Of a stretch of DNA of 64,000 nucleotides, positions 9,225 through 18,400 are shown in pieces (the stretch's first letter is position 1; each line of letters starts with the position of its first letter). The stretch comes from Ruminococcaceae bacterium UBA7212 (GTDB taxonomy: Bacteria; Bacillota; Clostridia; Oscillospirales; Acutalibacteraceae): the NCBI GenBank assembly GCA_002490525.1, contig DKUE01000007.1, positions 1 to 64,000 on the forward strand. The letters run 5' to 3'. The position numbers and the translations under genes are program-made. The notes below the pieces were generated by a model. The model saw only the letters and a list, made by a program, of their open reading frames with translations, was not told the origin of the DNA and ran no database searches.

Positions 9225-10532
9225 TTATTCGGTGGTGTCGCGTCTGCGGCGGATTGCAAAAATCACAACTGCCGCGCTGAGAGCCACACTAAAAGCGGCA
9301 CCGGCGGAGGAAACAACACCTGCGGTTTTCGGTACACTCGGCGTATCGGTAACAGGCTTGCTGTTTTCTGTGTCGCCGTTGTTGCGTGCATCCACGCATT
9401 TGTCATACAGCTTATTGGTGTTGACCTGTGTGTTCGACCAAACACCTTTGTTGTTTACGCTTGCGAAAGCGACGGATTTAAAAGTAAGCTTGGAATAGAA
9501 CAGCTGTTCGTATGCATCCAACGCTTCATAAGCCTTGATGCCTTCCTCTGCCTTTGTCACATCGGAGGTGGCAAGGAAGTCCTGATAGCCTGTGCGCAAC
9601 AGTGTGACGGCTTCGCGGACGTTCTTTAAATCTTCTAAACCCTCTGTCACGGAAAGGAATGCATCATAGTCCAAATCCGCTTCATGGTTGTAGTTGGCGG
9701 CGTTCCACTTCTGCGTGGCTTCTTTGTCGGTTGCAGGAGGCTTGGGCTCTGTATATTTTTTGCCGTCGAGCGTCATTTCCTTTTGCGCGACCGTTTTGAC
9801 AATGTCGGTCAGCTTACCGCCGATGAGCGTAACGCCGTAGCCTTTCGTGTTTGAGGTGGTGCCGTCCATATATCTGCGCACCATCGGCGAAGCGGCTTTA
9901 TAAGCGGCAATGAAGTCCGCCAAAACCTGTGCGGCAGGTTCATAAGCGGAAAAATCTAAGTATGTCGCAATAAACACGGGAACTTCGTTTTTACCGAGTA
10001 TGCGTGTGCCGACAGGCTCCCAAAGCTTTTCGGAAGCCTTAATCGCCTCATCATGTGCAGTATGCGGTCCGATTTTTTCAAACAGCTTTTCCTGCCCCGC
10101 GCTTTTAAGTTCGTTGGTCACGGTGGGCTTGTCGGGATTGGCGGCAACGGCGAGGTCATACGCCTCCTGATTTATACCGTTTTGCAGGAATTTGAGCGCC
10201 AGCGTAATATCGACTGCGTCCTTTTCGCTGTCGTTCATCGCTTTATACATCGGCAAAATCTCTTTGTACAAAGCCTGTGCTTTTTCACATTTCTCCACAC
10301 GCTCCTTTTGCGAAACGTATTTCGGGTCACTTTCGTCCACAGTGATTTGCGGTTTCGCCGTGCCGAGACTGATGTTGAGCGCGAAAAGCTCGTTGAGTTT
10401 TTCTTCCGGCGCCGCCGTTTTGGCGGGCTTCTCTGTGCTTTCGGCGGCGAGCGCCTGAAACGACACGGAAATGCACGAAAGCATCATCAGTGCCACGAGT
10501 AGCAGACTCAGCGTTTTTGTTCTGAATCTCAT
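9225..10532 (-). CDS. Secreted surface protein with degenerate sortase-type C-terminus
   Basis: A 435-residue exported protein of unknown function. Residues 1-29 are a signal peptide ending ALA. The long central part is helical and charged with no recognised domain. The C-terminus has the layout of a wall-anchored protein: PKTAG near residue 401, a hydrophobic stretch, then RRRR. The sorting motif is imperfect (VPKTA in place of LPxTG), so it may be wall-linked or simply membrane-anchored. The start has an AGGGAG site. Its upstream region is shared with a divergent TetR gene and holds two inverted repeats, so control by that regulator is likely. A second protein of the same layout is at 51538-53160. 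Confidence 0.72.
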   Translation of the reverse strand: MRFRTKTLSLLLVALMMLSCISVSFQALAAESTEKPAKTAAPEEKLNELFALNISLGTAKPQITVDESDPKYVSQKERVEKCEKAQALYKEILPMYKAMNDSEKDAVDITLALKFLQNGINQEAYDLAVAANPDKPTVTNELKSAGQEKLFEKIGPHTAHDEAIKASEKLWEPVGTRILGKNEVPVFIATYLDFSAYEPAAQVLADFIAAYKAASPMVRRYMDGTTSNTKGYGVTLIGGKLTDIVKTVAQKEMTLDGKKYTEPKPPATDKEATQKWNAANYNHEADLDYDAFLSVTEGLEDLKNVREAVTLLRTGYQDFLATSDVTKAEEGIKAYEALDAYEQLFYSKLTFKSVAFASVNNKGVWSNTQVNTNKLYDKCVDARNNGDTENSKPVTDTPSVPKTAGVVSSAGAAFSVALSAAVVIFAIRRRRDTTE

Positions 10533-10553
10533 GAAAATTCTCCCTTTCTTTTT

Positions 10554-10587
10554 AAATCAGTCTATTTTTAAAAATATAGACTGATTT
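10554..10587. promoter_or_regulatory. Inverted repeat, candidate TetR operator 1
   Basis: Arms AAATCAGTCTAT and ATAGACTGATTT (12 bp, exact) with a 10-base AT spacer lie in the 5' leader of the surface-protein gene, just downstream of a TATAAT on the minus strand (10601-10606). A weaker TTGACA at 10620-10625 is only 13 bases from that TATAAT, so the promoter itself is uncertain. Confidence 0.55.
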
Positions 10588-10754
10588 TGACTTCTTGTTC
10601 ATTATATTTGTGAAAACGATGTCAATTCGAAATATTATCTAAAATATGGCGGTAAATATTGTTTGTTTTGCAGTTCTGGTATGAAGAAAAAGCAAAAAGC
10701 ATTTCATAAAAAGTAAATTGTTTTTCAAAATCAAGCGGGAATATTTTTGTTTAA

Positions 10755-10778
10755 TTCTAAAATGGTCTATTTTTAGAA
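10755..10778. promoter_or_regulatory. Inverted repeat, candidate TetR operator 2
   Basis: Arms TTCTAAAA and TTTTAGAA with an 8-base spacer share the core TCTATTTTT with the repeat at 10554-10587. It lies about 105 bases upstream of the TetR start codon, consistent with autoregulation. A weaker related stretch (AGACTAAATCCAAAAATATAGG) is at 10806-10827. Apart from these sites the 350-base divergent region holds nothing else I can support. Confidence 0.45.
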
Positions 10779-10882
10779 GCGTGTGTTTCAGGTCGCGCGC
10801 TTTACAGACTAAATCCAAAAATATAGGCAAAATCAAAACGCATTACAGATTTTATCTGTGTTAAATATATCGAAGGGGGGCT

Positions 10883-11533
10883 ATGCTTCAAAAAGAAAAA
10901 TCCGCACAAAGCCGTGCGCGCATTTTAGATGCCGCGATACGGGTATTCAATGAAAAGACCTATGAAAAGGCATCTGTCAGCGCAATTTGCCGCGAGGGCG
11001 CTGTCGCCAAGGGGCAGATGTACTATTATTTTGAAAATAAAGAGGATTTGTATGTTAGTGCGGCACAGCACATTTATGAAGCACTGGCAAGGGCGTTGCT
11101 GCAATTTCAGCCAAATCCTGCGGTGGATATAGAAAGCAATCTCATGACGTTCTTTGATATGTGGCAGCTACACTGGGAAGGGCATATGGAACATGCGAAA
11201 TTTATTGCCAGAGCAAAATATAATGCACCGCGCGACCTGCACCCACAGGCGCTGGCGATGCGACAGAAAGCGATTGAAACGCGGTTAAAACCGACATTGC
11301 GTACGATTTTCAATTTATATTTTTCGAATGACGGTGATCAGTGCCGCATTATGACCGATTTTGCATGGTTTGTTTTAGAGTATGTAGCCGCAGATGTTGG
11401 CTTCGCGAAACTAAATGCGCGCTTACCAATGGATTCATCGTTTTTTCAAGCACAGCGAGACTTGTTTCATGGGATTTTAAAAGCAATGCTGTACGGTTGT
11501 CTTCCGCCTGAACTTCGTCCTGCAGAAAAATAA
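10883..11533 (+). CDS. TetR-family transcriptional regulator
   Basis: A 216-residue one-component repressor. The N-terminal DNA-binding domain runs from about residue 8 to 55, with the TetR-type helix-turn-helix ending in GQMYYYFENKEDLY. The C-terminal ligand domain is helical and not matched to a ligand class. The start ATG has an unusually G-rich site (GAAGGGGGG). The gene is divergent from the surface-protein gene at 9225-10532, and the region between them has palindromes with a shared core, so that gene and the regulator's own gene are the likely targets. Confidence 0.86.
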   Translation: MLQKEKSAQSRARILDAAIRVFNEKTYEKASVSAICREGAVAKGQMYYYFENKEDLYVSAAQHIYEALARALLQFQPNPAVDIESNLMTFFDMWQLHWEGHMEHAKFIARAKYNAPRDLHPQALAMRQKAIETRLKPTLRTIFNLYFSNDGDQCRIMTDFAWFVLEYVAADVGFAKLNARLPMDSSFFQAQRDLFHGILKAMLYGCLPPELRPAEK

Positions 11534-11566
11534 TTTTTGTTTCGGCGGATATTTATACTTTGTTCA

Positions 11567-11595
11567 TTGACTTTTCGGAAACGTATGGGTATAAT
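11567..11595 (+). promoter_or_regulatory. Sigma-A promoter of the small cysteine-rich peptide gene
   Basis: TTGACT at 11567-11572 and TATAAT at 11590-11595 with an exact 17-base spacer; one of the best promoters in the window. Confidence 0.75.
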
Positions 11596-11631
11596 ATCCA
11601 TATAAACCCCAAATACAAGGAGGATGTTTTC

Positions 11632-11820
11632 ATGGAAAACGCAAAAAAAGCTCTGAAGATTATTGCCATCATTGCGGCTGTTGCGGGCGCACTGTTCGGC
11701 GCTTATGTTTTGGTTAAAAAATATGTGGACAGCAAAAGAGTTGTTATCGGTAATGATGCGGAAAATTATGTTTCCTGCTCTTGCTGTGACGACACCTTTG
11801 TTTCCGAAACAGTAGCGTAA
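11632..11820 (+). CDS. Small membrane protein with C-terminal CSCC motif
   Basis: A 62-residue protein with an amphipathic start (MENAKKALK), one membrane segment (residues about 10-29), a short basic stretch, and a tail carrying SCSCCDD close to the end. The AAGGAGG site 8 bases upstream fixes the start at 11632, not at an earlier in-frame ATG (11560) lying within the promoter. It has its own strong promoter and its own terminator, so it is a separate transcription unit. The three cysteines with an adjacent Asp pair could bind metal or form disulfides; this is speculation. Family not recognised. Confidence 0.7.
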   Translation: MENAKKALKIIAIIAAVAGALFGAYVLVKKYVDSKRVVIGNDAENYVSCSCCDDTFVSETVA

Positions 11821-11850
11821 GCATACGAACGAATTCCGATACCGTAAAAA

Positions 11851-11884
11851 ACTCCCGCAATGCAAGTGCGTTGCGGGAGTTTTG
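11851..11884 (+). terminator. Terminator of the small peptide gene
   Basis: Perfect 10-bp stem ACTCCCGCAA / TTGCGGGAGT followed by TTTTGTGG. Confidence 0.85.
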
Positions 11885-11952
11885 TGGTTTACAGGGGATA
11901 AAATAATTCTATAAAGCCAGCCGGACGGCGCGAATTTGAAAAGGAAACAAAA

Positions 11953-13212
11953 ATGCCATTTTATGAAAACAAACAAAGTCCCGAACGCGCACTTCTTTTG
12001 GGTGTGGATTCGGGCGAATATGACTGTGATACCTCGCTTGCGGAGTTAGAAGAATTAAGCTGTACCGCCGGTGCGGAGGTTGTAGGTGTGGTATCACAAA
12101 AACTGCCGAGTCCGAATCCCGCCACCTACATCGGAAGCGGGCGGATGAAAGAAGTTTGCGAATTCTGCAAGACAAACGAAATCGACCTCATTGTGGCGGA
12201 TGGGGAGTTGAGTCCCGCACAGCAGAGAAACATCGAAGCCTTGACGGATACTCGCGTGATTGACCGCACCACGCTGATTTTGGATATTTTTGCACAGCGT
12301 GCCCGCAGCCGTGAGGGTAAAATACAAGTGGAATTGGCACAGCTTCGCTATATGCTGCCGCGCCTGACGGGAAGGGGCAGAGCGATGTCGCGGCTTGGCG
12401 GCGGTATCGGGACGCGCGGCCCGGGTGAAAGCAAGCTGGAAAGCGACAAGCGGCACATTCGCCGCAGAATTTATGCGCTGGAAGAGGATTTGCGGCAAAT
12501 GGAAAAGCGGCGGAACGCTCTGCGCACCCGCCGCAAAAAGGACGGCGTCATTGCCGTGGCGATTGTCGGCTACACGAATGCGGGCAAATCCACGCTGATG
12601 AACTTTTTAACCGAGGCGGGTGTATTGGCGGAAGACAAGCTGTTTGCCACGCTTGACCCGACTGCGCGCAAGCTGACTTTACCGAACGGACAGGAGATTA
12701 TGCTGATTGACACGGTCGGATTGGTGCGCCGTCTGCCGCATCATTTGGTGGAAGCATTCAAATCCACCTTGGAGGAAGCGAAAGCGGCGGATTTGATTTT
12801 GAATGTATGCGATGCATCCGACCCGTCCTGCGCCGAGCATATTGAGGTGACCGAACGGCTGCTTTCTGAGCTCGGCTGTACCCAAACGCCGAAGATTACG
12901 GTAATGAACAAATGCGACCGTGTGCCTGCGTTATACGAGCTTCCCACCGTTGGCAAGACGGTGCACATCAGTGCGCTGACAGGCGAGGGGATTCCGAATT
13001 TACTCTCTGAGATGGAGCGTACCGTCTGTGTGCGTACTGTACGGGTCACTTTGCTGATTCCCTTTTCGGATGGACAGCGGCTTGCGCGTATTCGCAGGGA
13101 AGGCGTTGTCCTGTCAGAGGAATTTCTGCCCGAGGGCACGCGCGCAGAAGTTATCATTGATGCAACGATGTTAGAAGAATTGCGCACATATTTGGTGCAG
13201 AGCGGCATGTAA
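11953..13212 (+). CDS. hflX: GTPase HflX
   Basis: Ribosome-associated GTPase that can split stalled 70S ribosomes. The 419-residue protein has the HflX N-terminal domain (NPATYIGSGRMKEV, then the glycine-rich RGRAMSRLGGGIGTRGPGE), a coiled linker, and the GTPase domain with G1 GYTNAGKST at about residue 206, G3 DTVGL and G4 NKCD. The length and motif order are standard. It is convergent with prfB and the two share a terminator. The start has an AAAGGA site. Confidence 0.93.
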   Translation: MPFYENKQSPERALLLGVDSGEYDCDTSLAELEELSCTAGAEVVGVVSQKLPSPNPATYIGSGRMKEVCEFCKTNEIDLIVADGELSPAQQRNIEALTDTRVIDRTTLILDIFAQRARSREGKIQVELAQLRYMLPRLTGRGRAMSRLGGGIGTRGPGESKLESDKRHIRRRIYALEEDLRQMEKRRNALRTRRKKDGVIAVAIVGYTNAGKSTLMNFLTEAGVLAEDKLFATLDPTARKLTLPNGQEIMLIDTVGLVRRLPHHLVEAFKSTLEEAKAADLILNVCDASDPSCAEHIEVTERLLSELGCTQTPKITVMNKCDRVPALYELPTVGKTVHISALTGEGIPNLLSEMERTVCVRTVRVTLLIPFSDGQRLARIRREGVVLSEEFLPEGTRAEVIIDATMLEELRTYLVQSGM

Positions 13213-13250
13213 AAAAGCAGGAGCAGTTTTAAACGGCTCCTGCTTTTTAT
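13211..13250. terminator. Bidirectional terminator between hflX and prfB
   Basis: The stem AGCAGGAGC ... GCTCCTGCT is flanked by A6 on the left and T5 on the right, so it suits both converging genes. Confidence 0.85.
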
Positions 13251-13261
13251 AGTTGTCGGAA

Positions 13262-14383
13262 TTACCCTTGTGCAAGCTTCTTTTGGGATTCCATTTTTAA
13301 ATACGCGTTGATAAAGCCGTCCAAATCGCCGTCCATAACGTTTCCGATGTTGCCGGACTCAAAGTTAGTGCGGTGGTCCTTAACGAGCTGATAGGGCATG
13401 AACACATAAGAGCGGATTTGACTGCCCCATGCGATTTCTTTTTGGTCACCTTTAATATCTGAAATTTTTTCCAAATGCTCGCGCTCTTTGATTTCGACCA
13501 GCTTGGATTTCAGCATGCGCATGGCAACCTCGCGGTTCTGGTGCTGACTGCGTTCCACTTGACAGGAAACGACAATGCCTGTCGGCAGATGCGTTAACCG
13601 TACGGCAGAAGAGGTTTTGTTAACCTTTTGCCCGCCTGCACCGCTGGAACGGTACACATCCATTTTAATATCCTCGGGTGCAATTTCCACTTCAATGGTG
13701 TCATCGATTTCCGGCATGACTTCCAGAGAGGCGAACGAAGTATGACGTCGCCCTTCGGAATCAAACGGGGAAACACGCACCAAACGGTGAATACCAGTTT
13801 CGCTCTTTAAAAAGCCGTAAGCATTTTCACCTTCGATCAAAATGCTGGCGGATTTTAAGCCTGCTTCATCGCCGTCCAAATAGTCGAGCGTCGAGACCTT
13901 GTACCCGTGACGCTCCCCCCAGCGGTTATACATGCGAAACAGCATTTGTGCCCAGTCCTGTGCTTCTGTGCCGCCCGCACCCGCGTGGAAGGTCAAAATG
14001 GCGTTTTTGCTGTCATATTCACCCGAAAGCAGTGTGGTTAAAGTCATCGTATCGAGCGTATTTTCGAAGTTTACAACATTCTCCTCACATTCGGGGAATA
14101 ACTCTAAATCTTCTTCTTCGTTGGCAAGCTCAAGCATCACCAGTGCATCGTCATAGTCGCCGCAGAGCTTTTCGTAAGCGGAGACCTTAGCTTTTAAGGC
14201 ACTTGTGCGCTTTAATACGGCTTGGGAATTTTTTAAATCATCCCAAAAGCCCTCTTCGGCGGCCTGCGCCTCCAGTGCGGTGATTTCTGTTTTCATTTTT
14301 TCAAGACCGAGTGCCTCTGCTAAATCCTGAAGTGCTTTTTCATGCCCTAACAGGCGCAGTCTTAATTCTTCAAACTGAAGCAT
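13262..14383 (-). CDS. prfB: Peptide chain release factor 2, continuous reading frame
   Basis: Recognises UGA and UAA stop codons and triggers peptide release. The 373-residue protein has the N-terminal helical domain, the SPF recognition tripeptide (VRVSPFDSEGRR) that distinguishes RF2 from RF1, and the catalytic GGQ in SSGAGGQKVNKT at about residue 250. Most bacterial prfB genes carry a +1 programmed frameshift at an in-frame UGA near codon 26. Here codons 25-28 read CTC GGT CTT GAA in one uninterrupted frame, as if the extra base had been lost. Autoregulation by frameshifting is therefore absent. The AAAGGG site is 11 bases from the ATG, somewhat far. Confidence 0.94.
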   Translation of the reverse strand: MLQFEELRLRLLGHEKALQDLAEALGLEKMKTEITALEAQAAEEGFWDDLKNSQAVLKRTSALKAKVSAYEKLCGDYDDALVMLELANEEEDLELFPECEENVVNFENTLDTMTLTTLLSGEYDSKNAILTFHAGAGGTEAQDWAQMLFRMYNRWGERHGYKVSTLDYLDGDEAGLKSASILIEGENAYGFLKSETGIHRLVRVSPFDSEGRRHTSFASLEVMPEIDDTIEVEIAPEDIKMDVYRSSGAGGQKVNKTSSAVRLTHLPTGIVVSCQVERSQHQNREVAMRMLKSKLVEIKEREHLEKISDIKGDQKEIAWGSQIRSYVFMPYQLVKDHRTNFESGNIGNVMDGDLDGFINAYLKMESQKKLAQG

Positions 14384-14457
14384 AGATATACGTACCCTTT
14401 TCCGTAAAAATTTTACAATAACTATAATATTTTACTATACTATTCCGAAATATGCAA

Positions 14458-15120
14458 CTATTTTAAACACGGAATAATTCCTTTTGCCGCGACGGCAAAG
14501 CCGTGCACATTTAAATGCAGGCCGTCATAGCAGAATTCTTTAGCGAGCCGTCCTTTTTTATCCGACAGTCGGTTTGTCAAATCCAAATAGAACACACCGC
14601 TGTCTGCCGCCAATGCGCACAGCTGTTCGTTGAGTGCCCGAATATCTTTGTTTTTCCGTTTGCCGACCATTTTGGAAGCGGCAAGTGACATGTACTTGTT
14701 TACAGGATAAATACTTTGCAGGACAATATTGGTATTCGGGAGTTGTTCCTTTGTAATACGCAGAATCTCTCGTAAATTTCCGACAATCTCTGCGGCGGGC
14801 ACACCGAGTCCCAAATCATTTGTCCCGATTAAAATGACCAAATTGCGCGGCTCTATATTCAATGCGTTGCTTTGCAGACGCCATAAAAGACGGTCGCTGG
14901 TGTCGCCGCTGATGCCGCGATTGTATACCGCCTGTCCGCTTTTTTGCGAAAACTCGTAAAAAAGCTCATAACTGTTGAAAATTTCCGTAATGGAATCGCC
15001 GAGCAGTACGGTCTGCCCGTGTTTTGCATGATTTTCATTTAAAAATAAATAGTTTTCCTGCTTTGTGCGCTTGACAAGGTCATAGTTTTGTTTCGGTGTG
15101 CATGCGGAAGATTCTGCCAT
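14458..15120 (-). CDS. SGNH/GDSL-type esterase or lipase
   Basis: A 220-residue hydrolase with the SGNH signature: block I LLGDSIT (nucleophile Ser), block II Gly in the GISGDTSDRL region, block III GTNDLG, and block V DGLHLN (catalytic Asp and His). No signal peptide is seen, so it should be cytoplasmic, where such enzymes often deacetylate sugars. The start has an AGGAG site. It is divergent from the giant dockerin gene; the 300 bases between hold the promoter of the latter. The substrate is not deducible. Confidence 0.85.
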   Translation of the reverse strand: MAESSACTPKQNYDLVKRTKQENYLFLNENHAKHGQTVLLGDSITEIFNSYELFYEFSQKSGQAVYNRGISGDTSDRLLWRLQSNALNIEPRNLVILIGTNDLGLGVPAAEIVGNLREILRITKEQLPNTNIVLQSIYPVNKYMSLAASKMVGKRKNKDIRALNEQLCALAADSGVFYLDLTNRLSDKKGRLAKEFCYDGLHLNVHGFAVAAKGIIPCLK

Positions 15121-15281
15121 GTTTTTGGCTCCTGTCTGAAGTTCTGTATTTTTACTGCCGCGCCGATAGGCAGAGTCCGCTGTTTTGCGGCAGCGATCCT
15201 ATTTGAATTCAGCATAGTACAAAATACAGAAAAAAGCAAGCAAAAAATGCAGACTCATCGGTCTTTTTTGCGCGAATTTAC

Positions 15282-15322
15282 TTGACAAAACAGACAAGGT
15301 GTTGATAAAATATACATGTATA
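15282..15322 (+). promoter_or_regulatory. Promoter and adjacent palindrome upstream of the dockerin protein
   Basis: TTGACA at 15282-15287 and TAAAAT at 15306-15311, 18 bases apart. The 12-base perfect palindrome TATACATGTATA follows directly at 15311-15322, near the predicted transcription start, and could be an operator. The remaining part of the 15121-15419 gap shows nothing else I can support. Confidence 0.5.
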
Positions 15323-15422
15323 TCGGCTTAAAAAGCAGGTTTTACAGAGCGGTTAAAACGGAGCGGCTTCTGCGTGGAAAATCGGGAACCGTGTATGCGT
15401 TTTGACGGTCTGACAGGAGTTG

Positions 15423-18400
15423 ATGATTTTGAAAAACACAAGCAGAAAAGCATGGAGTATCTTACTATCTGTGATGTTGCTGCTGTCCGTACTGACGCCG
15501 GGGCTTGTCGGCGGTGCGGCGGATGCAGTGCTGACTATCACGCAGGACGGTACAGAGGTCACTGAGCGCCTTTCGGTGCAAGAGTACCGTACCATTCAGT
15601 TGGGATACACCACTGAAGGGAGCTTGCCTGAGGGAACATATGTAACTTGGGAAAGTACACAGCCGACGCTTGCGGGTGTAGACGATACCGGTAGGGTAAC
15701 GGGCTATGACTGTTCCAAGGCGGCAATTGTGCAGAAGTGGATTGATGAAAACATCCGTTCTCTGCCGGTGGTCGGCGAATCTATGGCAAAGTCGATTGAA
15801 GACCAAATTGCGGCTGCCAATATTGATTTGGATGACCCCGCGGGCATAAATATGCTGATTTTGATTGTGCGCGGCGTTGCCGGCGATGCTTTGGCAGACA
15901 GCCTGCAAAAGGCGTTGGATTCTATCAATACGGAAATTATTGCCACCCTGCATGCGGCAGACGGGACGGTACTGGCAACCGACCGTGTCGAAGTCGTTGT
16001 AGAAAAAAGCGTTATAGCCAATGTAGCACCGACGGCAGTGCACATTACCAATAAAAAAAGTGTGCCGTCTACCGTGGCGGTCGGGGCTAGCGTACAACTG
16101 TACGGCATGTGCACACCCGTTCGTTTGAAACAAGGCGTAAAATGGACGATGGGCGGTACCATATTTGACACGGAATCCGGAAAGCATGCAAATGTTTCGG
16201 CGGACGGTCTTGTAACCTTTACCTCAGCGGGTAAGGTTACCGTCCGATTGAGTCCATCCAATGCGGCGTATGCTGCCTTTACAGATACGATTACATTTAC
16301 TGTAGTGGAGCAGGCGGACTTGCCTGTTGAGGATTTTACCATTGCGGGTAATTTGAAGATAGACGAAGGCGCAACAACACAGCTTGCCATTGCCGATTTG
16401 ACACCGGCGGGTGCTTATACGGGCGACCTTGTGTGGTCAAGCTCTGACCCGACGGTTGCGGCTGTGGACCAAAACGGTGTGGTGACGGGTCTGGACGGCG
16501 GTAGCGGTTTAACCACTTACAACCGTACCGCAGAGATTACCGCCACAATAGGCGGCGTATCCAAAACAGTTACGGTGACCGTAAACCGCAAGCTTGTCAA
16601 TGCGACAATTTCAAGTGTGGAAATTGTCGGTGAAACGGTTATCCCGAACAACGCTTCGAGTACATATACGACAAAAATTACGCCTGACCGTTTAAATACC
16701 AGTTCCTCTGTGAAACGCGAATGGGGCGTTTTAGAGCCGCTGACAGGCGAAATCGTTTGGGCAACTGCAGACACGCCTGCTGATACGAGCATTGCGGCAA
16801 TGAACGCCGAAGGTGTGCTGTCGCCGAAACAGAGCGGCATTATCGAAATCCACGCCCGTGCGACACAAGGTGAGATTGTGTGCGAAGCGTCGCTGACCGT
16901 CAGTGCGGGTACGCCGATTACCAGCTTCAGCGTGGAAAAAGGGGACGGCTTCACGGTCAATATTTTAACGGGTAGCCGTGAGCCTTTCCTGGAAGAGGGA
17001 AAAACCGCATATCTGAATATTACAAGCATCTTGCCCGAAGATTTTGACCGAGCGCTTTTGGATAATGTGACGTGGACCAGCTCCGACCCAACTGCGGTTT
17101 TCGTGGACGGAAGCGGTAAAGTGCTGGGATTGGATTGCGGTTCCGGCGGTACAATTTATCATAAAAAGACAGTTACAATTACAGCAAATGTCGGCGGTGT
17201 GTCTGCAAGTGTCACCTTTGATATCCGCGGTGCAAGTGTGCGGAACCTGGTTTCGGCAAGCATTACCGGCAGTGATTATGTGATAAAGGATTTCCCGCGC
17301 ACCTACGATGCAACTTTTTACCCGACCCGCGTGGCGGTGAAGGACAAGCACTGGGGTGTGAATACGGATGCGGGCGAGCGCCCATGGGAGTCCAACTGGA
17401 ACAGTACGAGCGGGAACCAGCAAAACAGCGTCGCTTCCGTAGACAATAACGGCGTAGTGACTGGGCTTTCCGCAGGGGAAACCACACTGCATGTATTCGG
17501 ACGCGAAGGTGCAACAACACTGACAGGCACTTTTGCAGAGGCAGAAAAGAAAATTCAGGTAGTCGAATTAGAACCGGAAAGCATTACGCTTGCTGCCCCG
17601 ACACGCAAAAACTATGTAGAAGGCGAAACACAGCTTGACCTGAGCGGTTTAAAGGTTTTGCTTAATTACAGCCGTGAGGCGGTCAGCCAATACTATGATA
17701 CGGCAGACTGGGAAGATAAGGATTTCACGGTAGAGGTCACGGACTACACCGTCTCCGAAATCAATCAGAGCATTCTGGACAATGAACAGTATATTTTGGT
17801 GACCGTCACCCGCGCCGGCGAGGAATATCGCGGCGTGTTCCCGATTTTGCTGGAATCCAAAAAAGTGGAAAGTCTGACGCTCACGCCGCCGCGCTATATT
17901 TATTCCGAAGGCGAAACGCGTTTGGATTTGTCCGGGCTGGAGGTTACGGCGAATTACAGCAATGCCGCATCCGAACCGGTTACGGATTATGTTGTATATG
18001 AGCGTGAGTTTGACCCGACGCTCTTAGATACCGAACAGAATATCACGGTTTCTTACACACACGCAGGTGTTTCTGCTGCTGTGACTTTCCCCGTTATTAT
18101 CTACGGTACGCCTGTTGTAACCGTGGATACAGGCGATTATACGGGCGGCTGGACACCGAATAATGTTACGCTGACACTTTCCGCCACGCATCCAATGGAC
18201 GGTGTAACCTACTATTACAGAACGGCGGCGGATACAGAATGGAACCCGCTGGAGGGGAACACCTTAACGGTTTCGGAAAATTCGCAGGATACGTACATCT
18301 TTAAAGCGGTGAACTCTGTTAACGTAGAAAGCGCGGAAACTGAAGGCGTTTCTGTTCTGCGTGACGATATTGTGCCGAGTTTTACCCTTTCGCAAAGCGT

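Noticed and set aside
15465..16187. A 240-codon minus-strand frame inside the dockerin protein gene
   Set aside because: Antisense shadow of Thr/Val-rich repeat coding; no ribosome binding site and a Cys/His/Arg-rich product with no recognisable fold.
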